Shown here one piece after another: positions 56,279-64,000 of a stretch of DNA of 64,000 nt (positions are counted from its first letter, which is position 1; every line of letters begins with the position of its first letter). Under the pieces are notes generated by a model, which was not told the DNA's origin, ran no database searches, and saw nothing but the letters and a program-made list of their open reading frames with translations. The DNA comes from Bacteroidetes bacterium RIFCSPLOWO2_12_FULL_37_12 (lineage in GTDB: Bacteria; Bacteroidota; Bacteroidia; 2-12-FULL-37-12): positions 59,311-123,310 of the forward strand of contig MEPC01000001.1 of NCBI GenBank assembly GCA_001769655.1. Reading direction: 5' to 3'. A program made the translations under genes and the position numbers.

Positions 56279-56286
56279 CAAAAATA
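56279..56286 (-). promoter_or_regulatory. -7 box for mnmA
   Basis: On the minus strand the complement of 56279-56286 reads TATTTTTG, 16 bp before the start codon. Confidence 0.5.
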
Positions 56287-56310
56287 CTTAATTTTCTTCT
56301 ACAAATCCGA

Positions 56311-56353
56311 CCTCACCCCAGCCCCTCTCCAAAAAAATGGAGAGGGGTGAGGG
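56311..56353. repeat. CCTCACCCCAGCCCCTCTCC palindromic repeat, second copy
   Basis: Nearly identical to 10764-10803, extended on the right by GAGGG. Confidence 0.8.
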
Positions 56354-56392
56354 AGCATTTTTCGTCGTAGAAAGATAGGTGATGAATGAGAT

Positions 56393-57331
56393 TCAGTGAA
56401 TAAATTCCCGCTTTAAATGGCAATACTCCTCCCAGATTTCCTTTAAAATTTCTCCCGCCGGTTTGATTTCATGAATGGCTCCGGAAATCTGACCAATTTC
56501 CAATTCTCCTTCTTCCAAATCCCCCTCAAACATCCCTTTCTTAGCCCGTGCTCTACCGAGCAATTCTTTCAATTGCTCTTCGGTGGCACCGTTTTTTTCT
56601 GCTGTATTCACTTTTTCCCAAAAAGAATTACGGATTATGCGCACCGGAGCCAGTTTTTTCATCACAAGCATGGTTCCCCCTTCACCGGTTTCGAGCACTT
56701 TCTTTTTAAAATTAATATGCGCTGATGATTCCTCGCTTGTCACAAACCGTGAACCGATCTGGACTCCATCCGCGCCTAAAACTTCTGCCGCTAACATACT
56801 TCGCCCGCTTGCAATGCCACCAGCCGCAATTAATGGAAGTGTCACTGCATCCCGCACCATCGGAATCAAACAAAAAGTGGTCGTCTCTTCTCTCCCATTG
56901 TGTCCGCCGGCTTCGAACCCCTCGGCTACCACTGCGTCAACCCCTGCTGATTCTGATTTTTGTGCAAACTTTACACTTGAAACAACATGCGCCACTTTGA
57001 TTCCATTTTTTTTCAACTCCGATGTCCACGTTTTTGGATTTCCTGCTGAAGTAAAAACGACAGGAACTTTTTCTTCTATGATAATCTGTATATGTTTTTC
57101 AATATCCGGATACATGAGAGGAATATTAACGCCAAACGGTTTTGAAGTGGCTTTCTTGCATTTTTGAATGTGAGAACGTAAAATATCAGGATACATGGAG
57201 CCCGAACCAATCAATCCTAATCCACCGGCATTGCTAACTGCACTTGCCAGCTCCCAGCCGGAACACCAAAGCATTCCTGCCTGTATGATGGGATAGTGAA
57301 TGTTGAAGAGAGTTGTAATGCGATTTTTCAT
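56393..57331 (-). CDS. Nitronate monooxygenase
   Basis: 312 residues. FMN-barrel motifs: PIIQAGMLWCSGWELASAVSNAGGLGLIG at the start, VDAVVAEGFEAGGHNGREETTT (the GGH of the NMO/2-nitropropane dioxygenase group), and GGIASGRSMLAAEVLGADGVQIGSRFV for phosphate binding. Known: oxidises alkyl nitronates; many paralogues act as FabK-like reductases. Residues toward the C-terminus (KKLAPVRIIRN) agree. A TAAATTTG box (complement of 57364-57371) lies upstream. Divergent from the giant beta-helix gene. Confidence 0.85.
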   Translation of the reverse strand: MKNRITTLFNIHYPIIQAGMLWCSGWELASAVSNAGGLGLIGSGSMYPDILRSHIQKCKKATSKPFGVNIPLMYPDIEKHIQIIIEEKVPVVFTSAGNPKTWTSELKKNGIKVAHVVSSVKFAQKSESAGVDAVVAEGFEAGGHNGREETTTFCLIPMVRDAVTLPLIAAGGIASGRSMLAAEVLGADGVQIGSRFVTSEESSAHINFKKKVLETGEGGTMLVMKKLAPVRIIRNSFWEKVNTAEKNGATEEQLKELLGRARAKKGMFEGDLEEGELEIGQISGAIHEIKPAGEILKEIWEEYCHLKREFIH

Positions 57332-57363
57332 ATCAATAGTAACGCTTGACTATAAGATAATTT

Positions 57364-57371
57364 CAAATTTA
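57364..57371 (-). promoter_or_regulatory. -7 box for the nitronate monooxygenase gene
   Basis: Complement of 57364-57371 reads TAAATTTG, 32 bp upstream of the start codon. Confidence 0.4.
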
Positions 57372-57448
57372 TCAAGCGAAAAAAATAGTTAAAATTATAT
57401 TAATAAAATAGTGTATCTTTCGCTCTTTTTTAAATAAAATCCAATATT

Positions 57449-60400
57449 ATGAAAAAACTATCATTTTTATTATTGCTCGGACTCATTGCTCTTCAAAACT
57501 CAAACGCACAGTTGAATGGTTCTTATACCATTGGAAGTAGCGGTGATTACACCACTTTCGGTAACGCTATCACTGCACTTAAGACACAAGGCGTAAGCGG
57601 ACCTGTAACATTCACCGTTGCGACCGGAATTTACAACGAACAATTTACGTTTGGTAAAATACCGGGACAAGGATTCTCTAACCGTATCACTTTTGAATCA
57701 CAGACAGGAAATCCGGCAGATGTGACCTTGTTTTATTCTTCTACTTCCAGCACCGACAACTATATAATTAAATTTGACAGCGCCACGCATATTACTTTTC
57801 AGAATTTGACATTTACCAATACAGGTACGAGTTATGCCCGGAATATTGATTTCAAAACGGGGACGCCTGCCACCGGAATTCAGTTTCTAAACAATATTTT
57901 TAATTCCGGCGCAAACAATAGTTCCAGCAATAAAGCCACCATTTATACTTCGGGAGCCGCAGTAGATAGCTGTCTATTTCAGGGAAATACTTTTAACGGA
58001 GGTTATGCCGGTATCAGCATGGATGGTCCCGCTTCCCCTCTTTCAAAAGGTGTTCTTATCAGTAACAACATTTTTTATGACCACTATTATTCCATTTATC
58101 TGAAAGAAATGGACGCACCTGTTATTTCTTCCAACACACTAGTAAACCCAACCAGTCGGGGTATTTTTCTTGAATATTGTGATAACCTGACTAAGATTAC
58201 ATCCAACAAAATCAATTCTACATTCAATATAAGTGGAATTTATTTTAATCAATCCGATGGAACGCTGGCTAACCGGGGATTAATTGCAAATAATTTTGTG
58301 CAGGTTGGAGCCACAAGCAATTCTTCCGGAATTCAAATCAATACTTGCACATATCAAAATCTTTATCACAATACTGTTAGTGTAACAGGTACCACAACCG
58401 GAAACAGCGCGGTAATTGTAACTTCAGGATCTGATATTCAGATAAACAATAATATATTTTCCTGTGAAAATAGCGGCTATGCATTAAATACCAATTCGGC
58501 TACTGCCATTACCACTTCTGATTACAATAATTTTTATTCTCCGTCAAATTATATGTTTTACCGCACGAGTACTGAATACAGGGACTTGTCTGAATACAAA
58601 ACCGCTTCCTCAAAGGAAACAAATTCAGTTTCCTTTTATCCGGGATTTAAGTCCTCAACCGACCTCCATGTTTTATCATCATGGTTAAATGGCATGGGAA
58701 CAGTTGTCTCCATCGTTACGGATGACTTCGACGGAGAATTACGGAACAATCCTCCCGATATAGGAGCCGATGAATATACTCCTTATACCAACAGTCCGTT
58801 ATCCGGTTCCTATACGCTGGGTTCCGGCGGTGATTTTCCTACTTTCAAAGCGGCTATTGATACATTGAAGTTACGTGGAATTTCTTCTTCTGTAACGTTT
58901 GATGTACTCAATGGGGATTATTTTGAATCCCTCGAATTAATTGAAATTCCCGGCATAAATTTTCAGGATTCAGTTATTTTTCAATCTCAAAGCGGCAATC
59001 CTGTCAATGTCACTATTGATTTTTCGGCTACCAGCGCATCTGATAATTATCTGATATTATTTAAAGGCGCAGATCGTTTCAGTTTTATGAATATGACACT
59101 TAACGCTTCCGGTTCCAGCGGATATAACACGATTGCAAATTTTTACGGATATGCAAAAAAGAATAAATTTCTTAATTGCATTATGAATGGAGGCAGTAAT
59201 TCGAGCAGTTACAACTACTCCCACCTTTATGCAAATGGTTCTTATCTGGATAGTACAACCATTTCCGGATGTACCATAAACAATGGTTATGGATTTTATT
59301 TATTTGGTCCTTCCAATACAGAGTTGGCAACTGATGTAACCATTGTAAATAACACGTTCTCCGGTTCCTATAATTCCATTTTTCTTGAAAAAATGTCATC
59401 TCCAAAAATAAATGGAAATACGTTTCTGAATTCCACAAACGATGCCATTCACCTTCAATACTGCGATAATGATTTGCAGGTTTTGTCAAATACGATAACT
59501 TCCAACTCCGACAAATCTGGCATTTATCTCTACAATTGTGACGGAATATCTGCTAAAAGAGGATTGATAGCCAATAACTTCATTCAATACGGATCCACCG
59601 GTAATGCTTATGGTATTTATCTGAATACATGTACCTACGAGAATGTTTATCATAATAGTATAAATCTCACAGGCACTTCAACTTCGTCTGCATCTTTTTA
59701 TGGTTATAATGGTTCAAATCTCCAATTGAAAAACAACGTATTTGCAAATACCGGTAGCGGGTATGCACTCAATACAAATTCATCAACAAATATCAGTGCC
59801 ACTGATTATAATAACTTTTTCACCAACGGAAATTACATCGCTAACTGGGGTTCAACGGCATATAATGACCTTGCATCTTTAAAAACTGCCTCCGGAAAAG
59901 ATGTCAATTCTATTTCCGTAAATCCGGGGTTTTTCTCCAACATAAACTTGCATACCAATAGTTATTGGTTAGATGGAAAAGGCACCCCCCTCGCTGTTGT
60001 CACTACCGATTATGATGGATCAGTGAGAGACGGAGTGACACCGGATATTGGTGCGGATGAATTTACTTCCAGCATTATTCCTTTAAATGGTACATACACT
60101 ATTGGAACTACAGGTGATTTTCCAAGTTTTGCCAACGCCATTGATTCACTCAATTTAAAAGGGGTCTCCGGTCCTGTGATTTTTGATGTGTTGAACGGAA
60201 CCTATAACGAACAATTTATTTTAAAACCGGTTTCTAACGCAAGTGCTGTCAATACCATTACTTTTCAGTCACAGTCGGGGATTGCAGGCAACGTGGTAGT
60301 TGATTTCAATGCCACCTCATCCTCAGCTAATTATGTTGCCTGGTTGGCGGGGGTGAGTTTTATTACCCTTCAGAATATGACGTTTACTGCATCCAGCACC

Positions 60401-63400
60401 AACAGCAATGCCGTTGTAATTTATCTAACCGGAAATGCCACCTATAATCAAATTAAAAATTGTTTGATAAACGGAAAATCCTCTTCCTCTGCTATTTGGG
60501 CTTCCTCCTGTCAAAGTGATAATCTGACAATTTCAGGAAACACAATCAATGGCGGATATCATTCCATTAATTTGCAAGGTGTAAGTACTTCTGTTCTTGC
60601 TAAATTCGTTTCAGTGACACTGAATACTATTAACTCTTCGAGCTATAATGGAATTTATCTTCAGAATCAGGATGCACCGGTTATCCTTTCCAATCAAATC
60701 AATAGTTCCGGACAAGACGGCATTCGCCTCGAATATTGTGATAATGCTTTGCAGGTATTGAAAAACAAAATTTATTCACAAAATGATTATTCCGGAATAG
60801 TTTTGCAGAATTGTGATGGAACAACCTCCAGCAGGGGATTGATTTCCAATAACTTTATCACAATTGGAAATAACGGAAATGCCAATGGTGTTTATACGTA
60901 TTATTCAAATTATCAAAATGTGTATCACAATTCCATTAACATAATTACCGGGGGTTCAGGTACCAGTTCTGCCGCTTTTAAAGGATTTTATGGAAGTAAT
61001 ATCAATGTTGTAAATAATATTCTGTTAAATAATGGACCCGGATTTTCCTATTATGTAAACAATTCTTCCGTTGCAGGAACATCCGATTTTAACTGTCATT
61101 CTTCCAAGGGCAACTTCCTTGCCTACTGGTCCGCTAATGTATTAGACCTCGAAGCATTAAAAACAGCAAGTTCTAAAGAGTCCTCTTCCATTAATGTTTC
61201 AGCAGATTTTGTGAGTGTCACTGATTTACATATTTCTTCTTATTGGTTAGATAACAAAGGAACCCCCTTGACTGACGTCTCCGACGATATTGACGGTGAA
61301 GTAAGAAATGCAGGTACACCGGATATTGGAGCCGATGAGTTTACATCCACACGATTGCCACTTGCAGGAACTTATATTGTAGGAACGGGTGGGAATTTTA
61401 CGACCTTGACGGAGGCGGCAGATAGCTTAAATATTTTGGGAGTAAGTGATTCTGTATTTTTCCTGATAAAATCGGGAACTTATTTCGAACAATTCGAACT
61501 TAAACAGATATCAGGAGCCGACAGTGTACATCCCATTCAGTTTCAATCACAAACCGGAAATGCTATAGATGTGGTTATCAGTTTCACAGCTACTTCCGGT
61601 TCCAATAATCATATTATCATGCTAAGCAGTGCGGATAACATTACGTTTAAAAATCTTACATTTTCCCCTTCAGGAATCGGCGGATATGCGAAAGCATTTT
61701 ATATTTATGGGGTGGCAAACAATATTACTTTTGATAATTGCATTTTTAACGGCGCCACCGGTTTTAATAGCGTCAACACCTCTTTAATTCATGTGGATAA
61801 TTCAAATCCTAAGTCCCTTCTCATTACAGGTTGTACTTTCAATAACGGAGGGTATGGTTTGTATTTTACGGGTATTTCCACTTCCAATCCGGCAAAAATC
61901 CTTACGTTATCAAACAATGTTTTTAACTATCAGTACTACCCTGTATCCATTAATTATGGTTCCGGAATTTATCTGAAATCAAATGTTTTAAATGAAATAA
62001 AAAACGATGGATTTTATTTAGGTAATTGTTCAGGAGAAATAAAATTGGAAGGAAATAAAATATATGGAATTTCTGATTATACCGGAATAAATTTTTACAG
62101 CACGAATGGCACTGCACCCTCTCCCGTTCTCATAGCTAACAATTTTGTTTCGTATGGAAGCGCAGGAAGTTCTTACGGAATTTATCTCTATAGTTCTAAT
62201 TTTATCAATGTTTATAACAATACAGTGCATCAAAGAAGCTCAAGTTCATCTTCCATTGCTTTTTATACGTATGGCGGATCTAACATCAATGTACTAAATA
62301 ATATTTTTTGTGCATCCGGAACCGGCTATGCGTATTACTCAAATAATGGAACCAATATTTTAAACAGCGATTATAATAATTTATACTCGAATGGTTCGTA
62401 CCTGGCTTATTGGTCAGTCAATCAGGTAAATTTAAGTTCCCTCCAAAGTGCCTCAGGAAAAGATCTATCCTCTCTTTCTTTATTTCCATCTTTTGTTTCC
62501 ATTTCGGATCTTCACCTCAAGTCACTTGGATTAAACAATAAAGGAACGTATCTGACGGATGTATTGGATGACATAGATGGAGAGTCCAGAGATACACTCA
62601 CTCCCGATATCGGTGCTGATGAATTTAATTCAGGGGCTATTCCTTTAGCGGGCGTTTACACCATTGGTCCTACCGGTTATTTTTCTTCTATTACTCAAGC
62701 CGTTGACAGTTTAACCATGCTCGGTATCTCTGATTCGGTCATTTTTAAAATCCAAACCGGCACCTATAACGAAAAAATAGAATTAAACGCAATTTCTGGT
62801 GTCACTGCTGTAAAATATGTTGTATTTGAGTCACAAACCGGAAATGCTACTGACGTAGTTATTTTTAACGCGGCTACAAGCACTTCTGATAACTTTATTT
62901 TTAATCTGAAAAATGCGAAATATTTTAATTTCCGTAAACTAACTTTCAAAGCAACCGGAATTTCTTATGCTTCAATTTTCACACTTTCCGGTGAAACGAG
63001 AAAAATAAAAATTTCAGAATGTGTAATGGAAGGAAAACCATTCGTTAGTGGTTACGAGCAAGCCCTGATACGTTCTTACCAAACTGTCATTGACTCAATA
63101 ACTGTAATTTCCAATAAAATGACCAATGGAGCGTATGGGGTTTATCTCTATGGAATTAACACAACAAATCCCATAAGTGGAATTAATATTTCAGGAAATG
63201 AATTCAATGGATTTTATTATTCCATTTATTTATCAACTTGCGATGCGCCCGTTGTGGAGAAAAACAAAATGACCTCTTTCCAGGAACGTGCCATTCACAT
63301 CGAGACATGTGCAAATGCAACTTGGGTACATCAAAACTTTATGGTATCGGACAATGCATATTATGGGATTGTACTTTATAATTCCAATGGTACTCCCGGA

Positions 63401-64000
63401 GCTTACGGAATCACTTCCAACAATATGATTTATCTGGGAAGTAATGGTAATACAAGAGGGATTTATTTAGAAAATTCTTCATACCAGAATATTTACCACA
63501 ACTCCGTACATATTACAGGAACCAATACAAGCTCTTCTGCCCTGCTGGTATCTAGTGGTAGTAATATTAATGTGGTTAATAATGTGCTTTCAAATTCCGG
63601 TGCCGGTTATTCTTATTATGTAAATACTACAAGTGCCGTTCAAACTTCTGATTTTAATGACCTTTATGTAAAAGGTGCTAAACTGGGATATTGGAGCACC
63701 GACCAAACCAATTTAGCCGCATTCAAAACTGCCAGCGGAAAAGAAGTATCTTCTGTTTCAGTAGATCCCATGTTTGAATCCAAAACCGATTTGCATGCTT
63801 CGGCTATAGAAATTTATGAGAAAGGAACTCCTCTGACTGCAATCACTTACGATATTGAGGGAGAATTACGGGATGCAGTTAAACCCGATATAGGCGCTGA
63901 TGAAATTTATTGCACCAATCCTCTGATTTCCATGAAAGCAGATACGGTTTGTAACGGTGACACAAGTTTGATTTTAAATTTAAGTACCGGCTTGCGAACC
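57449..64000 (+). CDS. Very large secreted protein with five tandem beta-helix repeats, 3' end outside window
   Basis: Open from the ATG at 57449 to the window end, at least 2184 residues. Signal peptide ends near QNSNAQ. Five repeats of 426-429 residues begin at 57512 (LNGSYTIGSSGDYTTF), 58799, 60083, 61361 and 62645; each ends with DIGADE(Y/F/I). Every unit has a start of the form GTYTIGxxGDFxxFxxA, then NN-rich beta-helix coils (PbH1-like), and a linker with LKxASGKE. After repeat 5 the sequence changes to TNPLISMKADTVCNGD, an Ig-like or PKD-like start. Inferred: a surface adhesin or T9SS cargo; the sorting domain would be downstream. Confidence 0.88.
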   Translation, partial: MKKLSFLLLLGLIALQNSNAQLNGSYTIGSSGDYTTFGNAITALKTQGVSGPVTFTVATGIYNEQFTFGKIPGQGFSNRITFESQTGNPADVTLFYSSTSSTDNYIIKFDSATHITFQNLTFTNTGTSYARNIDFKTGTPATGIQFLNNIFNSGANNSSSNKATIYTSGAAVDSCLFQGNTFNGGYAGISMDGPASPLSKGVLISNNIFYDHYYSIYLKEMDAPVISSNTLVNPTSRGIFLEYCDNLTKITSNKINSTFNISGIYFNQSDGTLANRGLIANNFVQVGATSNSSGIQINTCTYQNLYHNTVSVTGTTTGNSAVIVTSGSDIQINNNIFSCENSGYALNTNSATAITTSDYNNFYSPSNYMFYRTSTEYRDLSEYKTASSKETNSVSFYPGFKSSTDLHVLSSWLNGMGTVVSIVTDDFDGELRNNPPDIGADEYTPYTNSPLSGSYTLGSGGDFPTFKAAIDTLKLRGISSSVTFDVLNGDYFESLELIEIPGINFQDSVIFQSQSGNPVNVTIDFSATSASDNYLILFKGADRFSFMNMTLNASGSSGYNTIANFYGYAKKNKFLNCIMNGGSNSSSYNYSHLYANGSYLDSTTISGCTINNGYGFYLFGPSNTELATDVTIVNNTFSGSYNSIFLEKMSSPKINGNTFLNSTNDAIHLQYCDNDLQVLSNTITSNSDKSGIYLYNCDGISAKRGLIANNFIQYGSTGNAYGIYLNTCTYENVYHNSINLTGTSTSSASFYGYNGSNLQLKNNVFANTGSGYALNTNSSTNISATDYNNFFTNGNYIANWGSTAYNDLASLKTASGKDVNSISVNPGFFSNINLHTNSYWLDGKGTPLAVVTTDYDGSVRDGVTPDIGADEFTSSIIPLNGTYTIGTTGDFPSFANAIDSLNLKGVSGPVIFDVLNGTYNEQFILKPVSNASAVNTITFQSQSGIAGNVVVDFNATSSSANYVAWLAGVSFITLQNMTFTASSTNSNAVVIYLTGNATYNQIKNCLINGKSSSSAIWASSCQSDNLTISGNTINGGYHSINLQGVSTSVLAKFVSVTLNTINSSSYNGIYLQNQDAPVILSNQINSSGQDGIRLEYCDNALQVLKNKIYSQNDYSGIVLQNCDGTTSSRGLISNNFITIGNNGNANGVYTYYSNYQNVYHNSINIITGGSGTSSAAFKGFYGSNINVVNNILLNNGPGFSYYVNNSSVAGTSDFNCHSSKGNFLAYWSANVLDLEALKTASSKESSSINVSADFVSVTDLHISSYWLDNKGTPLTDVSDDIDGEVRNAGTPDIGADEFTSTRLPLAGTYIVGTGGNFTTLTEAADSLNILGVSDSVFFLIKSGTYFEQFELKQISGADSVHPIQFQSQTGNAIDVVISFTATSGSNNHIIMLSSADNITFKNLTFSPSGIGGYAKAFYIYGVANNITFDNCIFNGATGFNSVNTSLIHVDNSNPKSLLITGCTFNNGGYGLYFTGISTSNPAKILTLSNNVFNYQYYPVSINYGSGIYLKSNVLNEIKNDGFYLGNCSGEIKLEGNKIYGISDYTGINFYSTNGTAPSPVLIANNFVSYGSAGSSYGIYLYSSNFINVYNNTVHQRSSSSSSIAFYTYGGSNINVLNNIFCASGTGYAYYSNNGTNILNSDYNNLYSNGSYLAYWSVNQVNLSSLQSASGKDLSSLSLFPSFVSISDLHLKSLGLNNKGTYLTDVLDDIDGESRDTLTPDIGADEFNSGAIPLAGVYTIGPTGYFSSITQAVDSLTMLGISDSVIFKIQTGTYNEKIELNAISGVTAVKYVVFESQTGNATDVVIFNAATSTSDNFIFNLKNAKYFNFRKLTFKATGISYASIFTLSGETRKIKISECVMEGKPFVSGYEQALIRSYQTVIDSITVISNKMTNGAYGVYLYGINTTNPISGINISGNEFNGFYYSIYLSTCDAPVVEKNKMTSFQERAIHIETCANATWVHQNFMVSDNAYYGIVLYNSNGTPGAYGITSNNMIYLGSNGNTRGIYLENSSYQNIYHNSVHITGTNTSSSALLVSSGSNINVVNNVLSNSGAGYSYYVNTTSAVQTSDFNDLYVKGAKLGYWSTDQTNLAAFKTASGKEVSSVSVDPMFESKTDLHASAIEIYEKGTPLTAITYDIEGELRDAVKPDIGADEIYCTNPLISMKADTVCNGDTSLILNLSTGLRT
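57512..63928 (+). repeat. Five tandem ~1284-bp repeats within the giant gene
   Basis: Unit starts are 57512, 58799, 60083, 61361 and 62645, giving unit lengths of 1287, 1284, 1278 and 1284 bp. They are diverged from each other at the DNA level but keep the same protein plan. Confidence 0.85.

Noticed and set aside
56583-57167. 194-residue open frame opposite the nitronate monooxygenase
   Set aside because: Fully antisense to a well-supported gene and without any recognisable motif.

Overview
The window reads as chromosome of an AT-rich member of the Bacteroidota. Support: three secreted proteins fit the type IX secretion pattern (two end in a recognisable sorting domain of the kind starting YPNPF), many genes follow a TAnnTTTG -7 box, several probable start codons are TTG, an LptD of the Bacteroidota kind is present, and there is a two-subunit 2-oxoacid:ferredoxin oxidoreductase. 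The genus cannot be told from the sequence alone.

Layout. 1-5.6 kb: a truncated membrane phosphatase/sulfatase-fold protein, a lipoprotein of unknown role, an exported TPR protein and a small methyltransferase. 5.7-12.3 kb: korA-korB, an arginase-family enzyme, a YqgE protein and a sodium:solute symporter. 12.4-16.8 kb: two exported proteins sharing an N-terminal domain, a methyltransferase and a thioredoxin-like protein. 16.9-21.5 kb: an envelope module (lptD, amidase, MCE protein). 21.5-33.8 kb: housekeeping genes (dnaX, hutI, ABC permease, queA, ispD, htpG) mixed with an Rpn-type nuclease, a metallo-beta-lactamase-fold protein and a secreted beta-helix protein. 33.9-39.7 kb: a CAU tRNA, a giant double TPR protein, allantoinase and a pirin. 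50.7-57.3 kb: a PuuD-like membrane protein, a BatE-like protein, tRNA-Lys, a secreted subtilase, a lipoprotein, mnmA and a nitronate monooxygenase. 57.4-64 kb: the start of a very large secreted protein with five tandem beta-helix repeats of about 428 residues.

The accessory region is 39.8-50.6 kb. All its genes lie on the minus strand. Three related noncoding repeats (up to 378 bp) separate a serine hydrolase, a restriction-modification pair and a five-gene operon, which looks like a cassette array. The operon encodes a PLP fold-type II enzyme, a radical SAM enzyme, a nucleoside-phosphorylase-fold protein, a polytopic membrane protein and a second radical SAM enzyme. I do not recognise this set as a described pathway; it is the best candidate here for an unknown biosynthetic or defence-related system.

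The most striking genome-scale signal is a 7-bp palindrome, GTGWCAC (extended RGTGWCACY). I counted 34 copies by eye where about 5 would be expected from base composition. They are spread through the coding regions of ordinary genes and are missing from 38.0 to 52.97 kb, the stretch that contains the cassette-like island. Many further intergenic palindromic repeats of several families are present, one of which sits in frame inside the subtilase gene. All counts and positions are from reading by eye.
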